In this document: positions 52,336 to 62,608 of the stretch, piece after piece
Numbering within the stretch: position 1 is the first letter of the stretch
Layout: every line of letters starts with the position of its first letter
NCBI RefSeq assembly: GCF_000315915.1
Contig: NC_020189.1
Span: forward strand, 558,001 to 622,000
Length of the DNA stretch: 64,000 bases
Reading direction: 5' to 3'
From: Henningerozyma blattae CBS 6284
Lineage: Eukaryota; Ascomycota; Saccharomycetes; Saccharomycetales; Saccharomycetaceae
The notes under the pieces: model-generated
The model's input: only the letters and a program-made list of their open reading frames with translations
Databases searched by the model: none
What the model was told of the DNA's origin: nothing
Position numbers and translations under genes: made by a program

Positions 52336-55300
52336 CTAAGAAGAGGAAGTCAGTGGACGGTCCCTAGTAGTATTACTGGGATTTATATGTCTCAGAAATG
52401 TATGATCAGTTATAGTAGAGTCTTTCATCTGACTGGAACTCTTGGAATTATTTTCAGATTTAATTTCTATATCTATGGTATCAATCATGAGTTCATTTAT
52501 CATGTTTTCCTGTTTATCAGCAAGGGCATCAAATGTATCCCTATTTTCCCGTTTTGTATATAGTGTCTCTCTCGTAAGCTCTTTCCTGGCGACCAAGTCT
52601 TGTTTCAATTTGGCCAAGTAATCCTTGTACCCGAACTGATCTTCATCTGATTTATCATTCTCCCAGATTGCTTCTGTTTCTCTTTGTTCTAATTCTGTTT
52701 GTGCATCTTTTATGTGAGATTCCTTTGTTTTCAGTTGCATTTCAAGAAAATATTCCAAAAAATTTGTACTAAATGCTTTATTATACTCCTCCAGTACATG
52801 TTCACGTGGTTTAAATGGGTATTTGTTTGTATCTATTTTTTTCATTTCTTTACCTAGTCCCTCCTTGCCAATTTTCTCTAATAATTTATAAATATCTAAG
52901 CTCTCACCGAATGGTAATAATGGGTCTTGATTTGATGGTGTTACACAGTCCATATCAACCTCCTTTCTCAATATATGATCAATGTCAATTGCAGTAAAGA
53001 ATGCGCAATTTTGAGGCAAATCATAAATGCCCATTTGTTCACAAAATATGCTACGAGTCCAAAGATTACTGATTTGCAATGCCATGGCAACTTTATATTT
53101 ATCTTCTTCCTTAACAAGATATCTAATTTCATCATGAATGGTAATACATAATCTAGCTTTTAATTGGTATCTTTGAATTAAATAATCCATAGAGCATACT
53201 AATAGATGTAAATAATCAACACCACTAGATTGAATACACCAATTAATCCTTGATGGTAAATATGAATTATTGGCATTTAAATTACCTTTTTGTAGACTCT
53301 TGGTAATACCACACCCAAGTACTGGAGTGCGAGGATATGGTTGTTCAGCAATCTGTTCTAACTGATTAAATAAAATACTTTCGCTACCACCATACCAAAA
53401 TTTTGGGAACTTAAACTTGTTATTTCTTTTAATTTTACCCTTTGTACTTTCGTATAATTTTTTGGCAATGGCAGAACAATCCCCAGGACTTAGATTTGGA
53501 TTAAAATTTTTTAATAATTGACTAGCAAATCGAACACCTGCACCATAAATACGACCATAATTGAATACTTTGGCTTCATTACGTGTACATCCCAAAATTT
53601 CGGCAGTCTTGGTATGTAAATCTGTACCTTCATTTTTGGTACCTTCTAAACACATCCAGCCGATGGCAGTGCCACCATGCAATTTGAATACCGAATCTCC
53701 TACTAGAGATGCAATCCATAATTCTTCACTATCAACATCTGCACCAACAAAACTATATCCAGTAGGTGCACTAATCATCGCTTTTAACTCACTACCAATA
53801 CGATTATTCTTGGCATTAGAAGCAGTTAACCATGTGTTTTCCACAGCACGTCTTGTTACAGTCCCCATTGTTATTAACTTTGGTACTATTAACCCAACGT
53901 CTTCTTTCTCATCCTGTAAAGGTACTACAAATTGCGACATAATTCTTTCTCTTGCAGACATCCAATAAGAACCAGATGCGTTTATAGTCAGAGCATCCTT
54001 AGCCATGTCACTACGAGATTTTAAAATTCCTTTATCAAAATAATGAAGAAATGGTTTACTCATCAAAGTAGTACAGTTTAGCTCAGGACCATTTGGATGA
54101 GGAATTTTAAATAATACTGTTTCACCATCATCTATCAATTCTTCCTCGTCAGTTAATGAGGCATGTCTATAGTTTTTTTCCATAAATTTTTCTTCCTCTA
54201 ATTTTGGGACTCTAAAACACCAACCATTTCCATCACTCCAAATTACTGGAAAATCTTCCCAAGATAATTTAAATAATAATGGGATAATTCTTGTTCTTAA
54301 AGTAATCTGAGGATTTAAGCTATCCTTACGAGGGAATAAGTTCTTATACCATTCAGGATATCCAGGTAATTTCTGATTTTTTACTGGAACACCTTTTTTA
54401 GTCATTCTAATTGGTTTAGTCTCCCAGTCTAACTGGCTTAGCCAGGGATCATTTTCAATATCTGCGGGATCCTTTTGCACTAAATCTTCTACGATTTGGA
54501 TTAATTTATCCTCAGTCTTGTTTTTGGATGTTTGATATAAATCTTCGGAACGATTAATATAATCATTCCAGCCAGTATTGTTTGTTGGTAGAATACATTT
54601 TGATAAATATCTTAAAGCAGCAAATGATATAGGGTGTGGGCATTGTTTTAAAAATGTTGGAAATACTTTATCAAATACCTTTGACGTAACTTCAACATCA
54701 GTCATACAGTAATTAACTAGCATTTGGAAATTATCAATTACTACTTGCTTATCCAATGCTGCAAAATAATCACGAGCATCTTTGTTCATTTTAATTCTGC
54801 AATGAAGCCAAGCCACATCTTTCAAAGAATTCATAGATGATAGTTGTAGCCATGGATCATCAGAATACATGAAATTCTGAGCGTCTTCGGAACTCATATC
54901 AATGCCATCAAGTTCTGATGAATTGGCATTTTCTTCATTATTGGCATTAGCTAGTTCCCTCTTAGTTTGCATGAATTTAGACCTTTGTCTAGAGCATAAA
55001 CCTGTAGTAGCAATATGAAGGGATAAAGTATCCATATAAAATGATTTTGAGTCAACTAAATTATATTCTTCAGACACTCTTGCTCTATCGTAGGACACGT
55101 TGTGGCCAATAATTATTCTTTCTTTAGTTGGATCACCAAGTGAGATCAGATGTTTAAAATCCTCACAGCCATCTTCAGATATATAAGGTGAGCACCATAA
55201 GTACCAAGCCTTAGAAGATACCGCTACCGCAAGAGTTGGATAATGAGAAATTTTATATAAAGTTTCAACATCAAATACTATTGTATCTTCTAATGGAACG

Positions 55301-55818
55301 TCAACTGGAATAGGTTCTTTGCCTGGAACATATCTTACCCAACCCTTTTGTCTTAACCAGTTACGAGGCTTCTGAGGTAAGGTTGTGAACTTATGAATGC
55401 ATTTATCTTTGTATGATTGGCCTAAATAATTACCTATTCTCTGAAAATGTTCATCCAATGAATTACCTTGTAATTCTGGCAAATTTAATTGAATTGGAGT
55501 TCTAATAGATGTCTTTTTACCTAACAATTTGTGATGGTTTAGGCCTCTTTTTGCCAGCTTAATTCTTTTCTGGTCTTTTGAAGTTGATTTAATTTGCTGC
55601 TTAAATAATTGTTTGTGTAAATAACGGCTCAAATATTGAATTCCAACAGGATTTACAGTTGGAAGTTCTTCCTTTACAACATCAGATTGGCATGGTACTT
55701 GTGATTCTTGTGAGCTCTGTTTAATAGAATAAAAGGAACGCAATTTGTGAGTATATTTAATTGAAGATTTTGAAATCAATGCATTTCGCAGTGGTGATGA
55801 TAGTAGTTTGTGTGACAT
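52336..55818 (-). CDS. MIP1: Mitochondrial DNA polymerase gamma (Mip1)
   Basis: Mip1 is the family-A polymerase that replicates mitochondrial DNA. The 1160-residue protein (S. cerevisiae Mip1 has 1254) begins with a basic Ser/Leu-rich stretch suited to mitochondrial import (MSHKLLSSPLRNALISKSS). The 3'-5' exonuclease motifs follow: Exo I FDVET (about 183), Exo II GHNVSYDRAR (about 240) and Exo III YCMTDVEVT (about 370). Polymerase motif A is FVGADVDSEELW (about 695), motif B RNEAKVFNYGRIYGAG (about 750-765) and motif C ITIHDE (about 894). It ends in a Glu/Lys-rich fungal C-terminal extension (about 985-1160), shorter than in S. cerevisiae. It is the last gene of the block collinear with YOR321-YOR330. 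Confidence 0.97.
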   Translation of the reverse strand: MSHKLLSSPLRNALISKSSIKYTHKLRSFYSIKQSSQESQVPCQSDVVKEELPTVNPVGIQYLSRYLHKQLFKQQIKSTSKDQKRIKLAKRGLNHHKLLGKKTSIRTPIQLNLPELQGNSLDEHFQRIGNYLGQSYKDKCIHKFTTLPQKPRNWLRQKGWVRYVPGKEPIPVDVPLEDTIVFDVETLYKISHYPTLAVAVSSKAWYLWCSPYISEDGCEDFKHLISLGDPTKERIIIGHNVSYDRARVSEEYNLVDSKSFYMDTLSLHIATTGLCSRQRSKFMQTKRELANANNEENANSSELDGIDMSSEDAQNFMYSDDPWLQLSSMNSLKDVAWLHCRIKMNKDARDYFAALDKQVVIDNFQMLVNYCMTDVEVTSKVFDKVFPTFLKQCPHPISFAALRYLSKCILPTNNTGWNDYINRSEDLYQTSKNKTEDKLIQIVEDLVQKDPADIENDPWLSQLDWETKPIRMTKKGVPVKNQKLPGYPEWYKNLFPRKDSLNPQITLRTRIIPLLFKLSWEDFPVIWSDGNGWCFRVPKLEEEKFMEKNYRHASLTDEEELIDDGETVLFKIPHPNGPELNCTTLMSKPFLHYFDKGILKSRSDMAKDALTINASGSYWMSARERIMSQFVVPLQDEKEDVGLIVPKLITMGTVTRRAVENTWLTASNAKNNRIGSELKAMISAPTGYSFVGADVDSEELWIASLVGDSVFKLHGGTAIGWMCLEGTKNEGTDLHTKTAEILGCTRNEAKVFNYGRIYGAGVRFASQLLKNFNPNLSPGDCSAIAKKLYESTKGKIKRNNKFKFPKFWYGGSESILFNQLEQIAEQPYPRTPVLGCGITKSLQKGNLNANNSYLPSRINWCIQSSGVDYLHLLVCSMDYLIQRYQLKARLCITIHDEIRYLVKEEDKYKVAMALQISNLWTRSIFCEQMGIYDLPQNCAFFTAIDIDHILRKEVDMDCVTPSNQDPLLPFGESLDIYKLLEKIGKEGLGKEMKKIDTNKYPFKPREHVLEEYNKAFSTNFLEYFLEMQLKTKESHIKDAQTELEQRETEAIWENDKSDEDQFGYKDYLAKLKQDLVARKELTRETLYTKRENRDTFDALADKQENMINELMIDTIDIEIKSENNSKSSSQMKDSTITDHTFLRHINPSNTTRDRPLTSSS

Positions 55819-56552
55819 ATGTTAAATTTGTAATAAATATTTTGAAGTCAATTCAAAAATATGTTTATTTATGTGATTTTTTCAATGTAGCATTGATGCT
55901 ATTACTTTAATTTATGTGTGTTTACACTTTTCTTTTTTCTGTGCTTTATTTTATTTATACTCTCGTCTTTGTTGAAAAAACGAGTTTTAAATCTGTAAAC
56001 CCTTATAGGAATGCACAATACACAATAAACTAAGTGTTAAAAGTGTTTGCATTAGAAGCATAATTCATTGGTCTATTTAATATTTACTTTCTCTAAGTTG
56101 ATTATCGAATGTTTTTCGTAAGAGCATACTTAATAAAAATATTTACAACATAGAAAGAAAAATGTTTAATGACATGAAACACCTTCAGTTGTTTTCTAAT
56201 TATTAAAATCTATAATAATATTGTATCTACTTACAATTATTGAATAATTACTTTTTACAGCTTTTATATGCTTTCTTTCATCTTCTTCTGATACCCGTTC
56301 AAAAAGTTGAATGGTATTAAGAAAATGTGGAAAATTCTTAATAATCTTGTAATCGAGCTAAATAAAAAAAATAAGACTTAACAATCTAATTTAGAAAATA
56401 ATAAAAAATAATAAAAATACCAGAAATAGCAAAAGTAGTTTAAATGCAAGTTTATAAACGTATAATAAAGATATAGCAGCCTCTCATCGAAATAGAATAA
56501 AAGAAGTAACAACATATATCACGTGACTTCTGTCACGTCAACAAAATAAAAG
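55819..56552. other. MIP1 upstream region to tRNA-Glu
   Basis: About 730 bp, AT-rich. It contains a minus-strand open segment at 56235-56357 that may be a dead exon (listed separately), and a CACGTG (56520-56525) near the tRNA 3' flank. Otherwise nothing is recognised. Confidence 0.5.
56235..56357 (-). pseudogene. Possible relic exon resembling CGI121
   Basis: A 41-codon open stretch reads LDYKIIKNFPHFLNTIQLFE and on through RVSEEDERKHIK, and ends exactly at a GTAAGT donor-like site (56229-56234, read on the minus strand). It is preceded by a TAG codon after a pyrimidine-rich tract. The spacing II-xx-FP-(7)-LFE-x-V equals that of the N-terminus of S. cerevisiae Cgi121, a KEOPS/EKC subunit whose gene has one intron near this point. 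There is no ATG, no branch point downstream and no recognisable second exon before MIP1, so if the homology is real it is a broken fragment. The similarity is short and could be chance. Confidence 0.3.
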
Positions 56553-56624
56553 CTCCGATACGGGGAGTCGAACCCCGGTCTCCACGGTGAAAGCGTGATG
56601 TGATAGCCGTTACACTATATCGGA
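56553..56624 (-). tRNA. tRNA-Glu (UUC)
   Basis: A 72-base cloverleaf, practically identical to S. cerevisiae tRNA-Glu(UUC), with acceptor TCCGATA/TATCGGA and discriminator G. The anticodon TTC is at plus-strand 56589-56591. There is no intron and the CCA is not encoded. T-rich transcript 3' flank (TTTTATTTT on the minus strand) acts as RNA polymerase III terminator. Confidence 0.98.
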
Positions 56625-57982
56625 TCGTTCTTTCTTAAAATTTTTAGATTATAATAACACTATGTAATATGTTACTGTGATATATTTTTCGAGCAATACT
56701 ACATTCATAGGTGATTCTACTGGGATTCAATATCTATTTATCAATTGTAAAAATCACAACAAGTTCATGTAGCTTTAAACTTGGTAATATATAGGTTAGC
56801 TAATTCTGATGATCTAACTTAATCAATATTTGGGGTAACTATAATATCACAACAATTGAAAAATACCATGAATATACTCAAGTATATAAAAACTACTTGT
56901 GAGTATTGCTAGTATAGTAGATAAAAGAACTGCTCGAGATAACAAAACTTGAAAATTAGACAAATTCAACGCCAGTTAAGGAATCCATTCATACTTCATA
57001 TACTTTTCCAGAATAATTGATATTTTAAAGAGTACACAATCCTCCGTTACTATAATAAATAATAATCAGAAGAAAGGGAAAAAAATATATTTGCTGGAAA
57101 ATAATATTATTATTTTTTAAATTTTTATTAAGATATTATTATCAAGTGTTTAATTTTCAGATTCCTAGTTTATTTTGTAAATGAATATATATGATTATAA
57201 ATTATGTAAAAGAAGTAATCTAATATTACATTAAAAACATCATTATTAAATAATGTTATACTCTCTCAAATCCCAATAAATTTGTTACAAAAAATTTTAA
57301 GGTTTGAAACATATTCGTCAAAGTTCAGTTGTTCCTTAAAAATATTATCTAATAATATAAAGGAATTTATCATATGTCTCTGAAGTAAGTATAGTAGATG
57401 CAAGGTTATAACTTGTATCTCACTCTAAAGTACAAACTAACTATTTCGATAGAATATTTGGTCATTCATTTTTTGCTAGTATTAATCTTATACTTTACTA
57501 TCTGTCTAAGGGTTGTTATGTCTTCGAGCAAGACTTAAAGTTTACTATATAGTTGGCTAAGTCATATATATCGTTCTGGATAATAACTCTCGAAATAAGG
57601 TCAATGACTATAAGAAAATAACTCAGAGATAGTTCAAAGTATAAAAATATCATTTATTTCTGTATTAAAAAAATTGAAGCAAGATTCTGAATTAATTTTT
57701 AGATTGGGCGGCTATTATCGATGATTTTATTTTTTTGGAAGCTATTAATTTACCCTCCTTTTACATATTTTGTAAATGTAAATATAGGAAATTTTAGATT
57801 CAAAAATTTTTCAATTCTTTGAAGATTTTTCAGAAAAGCGAAATTTGAAAAAAAAAAAAAAAAATTTTCCGAGTCTTGGTAGTCGTTTTCTTATATAAAA
57901 ATGATGAGCTCTAATTTTACTGTTAATTTTGTAGTTTGTATATAATTTTTTTATAAATCAATCACCAAAGTAATCCCTTGAA
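56625..57982. promoter_or_regulatory. tRNA-Glu to RPL28, including RPL28 promoter
   Basis: About 1.36 kb, AT-rich. The part nearest RPL28 has a 17-A tract (57848-57864), a TATA-like TTATATAAAAATG (57891-57903) and a GGGCGGCTATTATCGATG string (57706-57723). I find no Rap1-type CACCCATACA site. An ATG at 57374 with a nearby GTAAGT and AACTAAC would give only a 36-codon unknown product and is not called. Confidence 0.5.
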
Positions 57983-58432
57983 ATGCCAACCAGATTTACT
58001 AAAACTAGAAAGCATAGAGGTCACGTCTCTGCTGGTAACGGTCGTATCGGTAAGCACAGAAAGCACCCTGGTGGTAGAGGTAGAGCCGGTGGTCAACACC
58101 ACCACAGAATTAACTTGGATAAATACCATCCAGGTTACTTCGGTAAGGTCGGTATGAGATACTTCCACAAGCAAAACGCTCATTTCTGGAAGCCAGTCTT
58201 GAACTTGGACAAATTATGGACTTTGGTCCCAGAAGAAAAGAGAGATGAATACATGAAATCTTCATCCAAATCTGCTGCTCCAGTTATAGACACTTTAGCT
58301 GCTGGTTACGGTAAAGTCTTAGGTAAAGGTAGAATTCCAAATGTCCCAGTTATCGTTAAGGCTAGATTTGTTTCCAAATTAGCTGAAGAAAAGATCAGAG
58401 CTGCTGGTGGTGTTGTTGAATTGATCGCTTAA
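57983..58432 (+). CDS. RPL28: 60S ribosomal protein uL15 (Rpl28)
   Basis: This is ribosomal protein uL15 of the large subunit, near the tRNA exit site and the cycloheximide pocket. The 149 residues equal the S. cerevisiae Rpl28/Cyh2 length and are nearly identical, including [39 protein letters not shown] and the end [10 protein letters not shown]. Gln38, the position altered in classical cyh2 cycloheximide-resistant mutants, is the normal residue. The S. cerevisiae gene has an intron close to the start of its coding region; here the coding sequence is continuous, so that intron has been lost or was never present in the coding part. Codon choice is strongly biased (GGT, AGA, AAG), as in highly expressed yeast genes. 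The neighbours differ from those of YGL103W. Confidence 0.98.
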   Translation: MPTRFTKTRKHRGHVSAGNGRIGKHRKHPGGRGRAGGQHHHRINLDKYHPGYFGKVGMRYFHKQNAHFWKPVLNLDKLWTLVPEEKRDEYMKSSSKSAAPVIDTLAAGYGKVLGKGRIPNVPVIVKARFVSKLAEEKIRAAGGVVELIA

Positions 58433-59266
58433 ATAATTTCATAGCCTATATTACTTTCCAAGATATATGTAAATTTGTAGACATATTTTATTTATTTTAA
58501 ATCAATCTCACTCTATAAGGATTACTTTTTATTTTAGAAGCAACTCAAGCTGGGGATTTGATAGTTGATTTCCCTGTACGGTCTTGATAATATTTTTGAT
58601 AGGAAAGAACTAGAGAATTTTTGTTTGTAGCCGATACAGTAATAACCATAAAAGAGCTATTTGTTAAGAAACAGTTGTTATACATTACTATCATTGTTTT
58701 GAATAATAATAATAAGGAGTGATAGAAAAAGATAACAATAGAGCTTGAAAAAAGAAAACAATCGGTATAATTATTAAGTTTTACGAACCTATCATTAAAG
58801 TGCTATAACTTTATTAGCTTTATTTTTGTATTTTCAATTACTTTAGTCCTTACTAATGAGCTTTATGATGAACAAAAAGGTCGATACCTCTGTTGAGAGT
58901 AAAATGGGAACCGCTACTCAGTTGTAATGCAATATAAGAATTAACTATGGTAGAAAATGTTGAGCTAAAAATTAGTTTTCCTTAAATTATATTCATCTCA
59001 CTAATAAAATTGTATTTCTAAACTCAAGTGGTACCTATTAATTCTCAGTATTATTTCTGTGTTCTTGATAAGTCTCGAATATTGGAGGTATCCCAATTAC
59101 TTCGGGATACACAAATACGATTTCCAGAAATTTAATTCTTTATCTTTGTTCTAAATATATTTTGTAACGAAATTAATATCCATAATTATATTTTAATGAC
59201 ATAATGAATGGTATTCTCTCACCTGTTTATATTGCTTCTTTTATGACCAGTACTTCCAGAAAAACA
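58433..59266. other. RPL28 3' region to tRNA-Thr
   Basis: No protein gene. At 58891 the 15 bases TGTTGAGAGTAAAAT match the Ty-relic LTR start at 14 of 15 positions, so a very diverged LTR may begin here, 376 bp upstream of tRNA-Thr where Ty elements commonly insert. Further similarity is not visible by eye. Confidence 0.4.
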
Positions 59267-59339
59267 GCTTTCATGGCCAAGTTGGTAAGGCGCCACACTA
59301 GTAATGTGGAGATCATCAGTTCGACTCTGGTTGAAAGCA
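59267..59339 (+). tRNA. tRNA-Thr (AGU)
   Basis: A 73-base cloverleaf matching S. cerevisiae tRNA-Thr(AGU), beginning GCTTTCA and ending TGAAAGCA, with D-arm TGGCCAAGTTGGTAAGGC. The anticodon AGT is at 59300-59302. No intron. A seven-T run shortly downstream (about 59344-59350) is the polymerase III terminator. Confidence 0.97.
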
Positions 59340-60372
59340 ATTTCTTTTTTTGGAATGTCACGTAGTGTGAGCTACGTTAGTCATGTGTATAAATCAGGAT
59401 CACTCGATAACAGAATGAACATGTAGATTAACAAGTAAGTGAATCATGAACATAAATTCTATTTAAGAATCTAAAGCTAAAAGGAATAAACTAGAGGGTT
59501 AAGGTAGAGCGAAGAAGTAAGAACTAGAAAACAAAAAGAACGAAATACAAAAGTTGGAAGTGTATAGTGAACAAATCGGAACGTAATAATAATAATATTT
59601 AACTTACATAGGCTCAGGTATATAGTTGTATAGTTTAATAAACAGTTGGTATTAAACTAGCATCCAAAAAGATATACAACTGGCAGTAGCAAAGCTTAAA
59701 ATTGTTACATGGAATTTTTTTTGATTTACAATCATGTGAGATATATATATTTTTGAATACGAATACTGTAATATTTTTTTTGCTTGTTCTCTATCAGTAA
59801 TTATTACGCCTTCTATCTTCGATAGTTACTTGTACTAATTCCTGAGTGATAACAACAATGAAGTCTTTAACTTAAAGGACTATATAATTTTACTGGTATG
59901 TAATGTATCTAGATAAGTAATATATAATAATATTAGTTTCCAGATTTCCAGACCACTCTTGTTGATACTTTTCGTTTCTTTCTTTTCTCTATATATCTTG
60001 GTCATAGTGAAAACTTTTCAACTTCGTGTTTATATATTCTTGTAGATCTCATCTCATCTGAATAGAAAATCATCACGTGACTTCAAAAATCACTGCGCCA
60101 CATATTAATAATGGAAATTATATTTAATATCTGACAAATAGGGCTCTTAATTATCTATGCTTGAAGATTAAACATTATAATATTACTAAACTCTTGCGAG
60201 CTGGATGTTGAATGTTATCCTTTGTTTGAAAAATTGAAGTATTAATATTAGGATATTATAATATTCAAGAACGTATCTAACAAAAGAATATCATCAATTA
60301 AGTAATAGGGTATACCAATTAGTCAAAACTTTTACTTGTCGTTATTAAATTTTGGTACAAGTCGATTAAAAC
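59340..60372. other. Intergenic, tRNA-Thr to LTR relics
   Basis: About 1 kb of AT-rich DNA. A palindromic string CACGTAGTGTGAGCTACGT lies near 59358, and ATCACGTGACTTC (60072-60084) repeats a 13-mer also found at 56519. No gene or RNA is recognised. Confidence 0.5.
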
Positions 60373-61043
60373 TGTTGAGCGTGAAATATTACATACTAAG
60401 CCATATTTGTTTTGTTTTTTTACAACCTACATTTCTTGGAATAAAAATAGAACCCGTTTTTACATATTTCTTGTACGACCTTAGAATTTTCAGAGCTGTG
60501 GCATGATGTGGCATAATTGTGGTTTTGTGTTAATAGCTAATAAAGTATGAACTTAGTCGTAATTGTGGCCTTATACAACAACTAATAACAACTTAATATA
60601 ATTAATAATCCAACATGCATTAAGCATACGTGGCCTCACTACTAAAAATACCCAAGTAGTGATATTAAGAAGGTATTAGGATGTGATAGGTTTTATTTTA
60701 ATATCAGACCACCAATTCGTTGATGGTGAATCTGTCCATTTTTGGAATATAAATTACCACGAAAATATCCCAAAAGTTTATAACTGTTCATTGTATATCC
60801 TGTATATATTATATATTCCCTTTCGAAAGAAGCAAGGAGATTTTTTATAATAATAATATAATAATTATTCAAACAGATTACTTAACTAAAAATTAAACTA
60901 TGAGCAACAATATTTTGAACAGTTCGACCGCTGGTCAGTATTTAACTAGATGAGGACTGTTATGAGAACAGTTGATACCATAAAGTTCCGATATGCAGGT
61001 CATATAAAAATATCATTTAGTACGTAATATTTTATGCGCAATA
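60373..61043. repeat. Fragmented LTR relics, direct and inverted
   Basis: Bases 60373-60472 match the first 100 bases of the 29390 LTR on the plus strand (TGTTGAGCG start, ACAACCTACATTTCT, GGAATA..AATAGA). Bases 60952-60993 match LTR positions 29508-29549 on the plus strand (34 of 42). Bases 60977-61043 match the LTR's first 67 bases on the minus strand. So at least two, probably three, LTR pieces are joined or nested, and the 480 bp between 60473 and 60951 is unassigned and may be another insertion. Confidence 0.75.
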
Positions 61044-61562
61044 GTCATACCATAAAATTCCTTTAAAACACCTAGAATCACCCAGTATGGAAGTTTATTT
61101 GTATTTATTATTTATTTAATTTTAATAAAATTTTAAAACCAAAACATTAAAAAAACATTAAAAATATGTAAAAACCACTGTCAAACCAAATATACCGTGT
61201 ATAGTGATATGAATATCACAATTAAGAAGGAGGAGAAGCTACGGATTTTAAAAAAAATTTTAAAAAAAGAAATATATTGGAGAGGTACTAGAATCTTTTA
61301 AATAGAAGGTTAGCAAAGAATAATTAAAAGACTACTTTAGCCATATTACTATTATAATCTCTTTTGATTGTTTTTAATTTTAGTGAAAAATTTTACAATA
61401 ATATATGTAGAGTTTTTGAAAAGATTACAATTATTTAAATAAATTATCTTAATTGTAATAGTGGAAAAAATACTAACAAAACAAATATATTTGTATGAAA
61501 GATTTCATAAATAATGCTATTGAAACCTATCACGTGATCGTACTGTGAGTGCTCAAAAAGAA
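61044..61562. other. Intergenic, LTR relic to tRNA-Lys
   Basis: Very AT-rich with A runs. CACGTG at 61532-61537 lies close to the tRNA-Lys 3' end. No gene. Confidence 0.5.
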
Positions 61563-61635
61563 AGCCCTGTAGGGGGATCGAACCCCTAACCTTGTGATTA
61601 AGAGTCACACGCGCTACCGATTGCGCCAACAAGGC
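61563..61635 (-). tRNA. tRNA-Lys (CUU)
   Basis: A 73-base cloverleaf, practically identical to S. cerevisiae tRNA-Lys(CUU), beginning GCCTTGTTGGCGCAATCGG with T-arm GGGGTTCGATCCCCC. The anticodon CTT is at plus-strand 61600-61602. The acceptor stem has one G-T pair. No intron. TTCTTTTT follows on the transcribed strand as terminator. Confidence 0.98.
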
Positions 61636-62608
61636 TGCTTTTCTTGAAATTTACTAAAAACTTATTACCTTTAGTATGCACTATTAAAAGGGGAAAGGGT
61701 ATGGGCTGTCAAGTCCTAACTGATTCAGTGGCGTTAGTATTGTATTGTTGTTGACAAAGGCAGGACAACAAAGGAAAATGTTGGGAAAAAGAAAGATAGA
61801 GAAAAGGATAAATGTCTAGAATTTGGAGAAGATACTGCAATAAGTTAGTAATAAAGAAGAATAGATATAGTGGACTTGATGCAAAACAATATAATCAATA
61901 GATTATAGTATGATCTTTAGAGGAGATATTACTGGGATTCAAGAGAGTTAGACATTGTTATACAGTGTTTAAGATGTAAATGCTGGAATATAAAGAATAT
62001 AGAGATGTTCCAAATATTGAATAATATTTAATCGGCTAAAGCTCAGTTGTGAAGTTTGCTTGTTTTTTTTATTTTTTATTTTTGCTTGCTGAAATAATTG
62101 TAATGTAAAGATTTCCAGTAGCAGTAGCGGCAAAAGCCAATTTCCCGAAATGCGTAATTTTTCATATACAATTAAAGAGTGAAGTTCTATGTAGAGTGAT
62201 GTTCTGGGGTAAACAAACTGTTACTTATTATACATAAAACATAAATTATATTGAACTATACGAGTGCCAAAGGACGAAATCTATGAAGGTCTGATATGGT
62301 CCTAATGCTGTTAGATCAATAGAAAAATAGAATAGATTTCAAGAATTTAGGGACGCAATGGATGAGCAGATTTGTTCAACTAAAAAAAGAAAAGAAATTG
62401 TAATGAAACTACTAAATTTATCCAAGAATACTGATGTATAGGACACGCTAGATCATTTGATACGACGGCCGCGTTTTGTAAAAATAAAAATAAAAAAAAG
62501 AAAAAATCACAGCAAATAAAAAGCAGAGCATATTGCAATTGCAATTGCCAATGCAAATGTGTTTGTAATTACGAGTGGTGAAGAAGCAGAGAGTTTATAT
62601 ATACAAGG
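61636..62608. promoter_or_regulatory. Intergenic, tRNA-Lys to CKA1 promoter
   Basis: About 970 bp. The last 150 bp (A-rich tract near 62485-62520, GCAATTGCAATTGC near 62535, and TTTATATATA at 62595) look like the CKA1 promoter. No gene or RNA is recognised in the rest. Confidence 0.5.

Noticed and set aside
57374..57534. Possible spliced mini-gene (ATG, GTAAGT donor, AACTAAC, AG)
   Set aside because: The branch point is imperfect and the product would be about 36 residues with no known similarity, so it is not supported.
58865..58960. ATGATGA string as a possible C box of a snoRNA
   Set aside because: I could not find a fitting CTGA D box, terminal stem or known guide sequence nearby.
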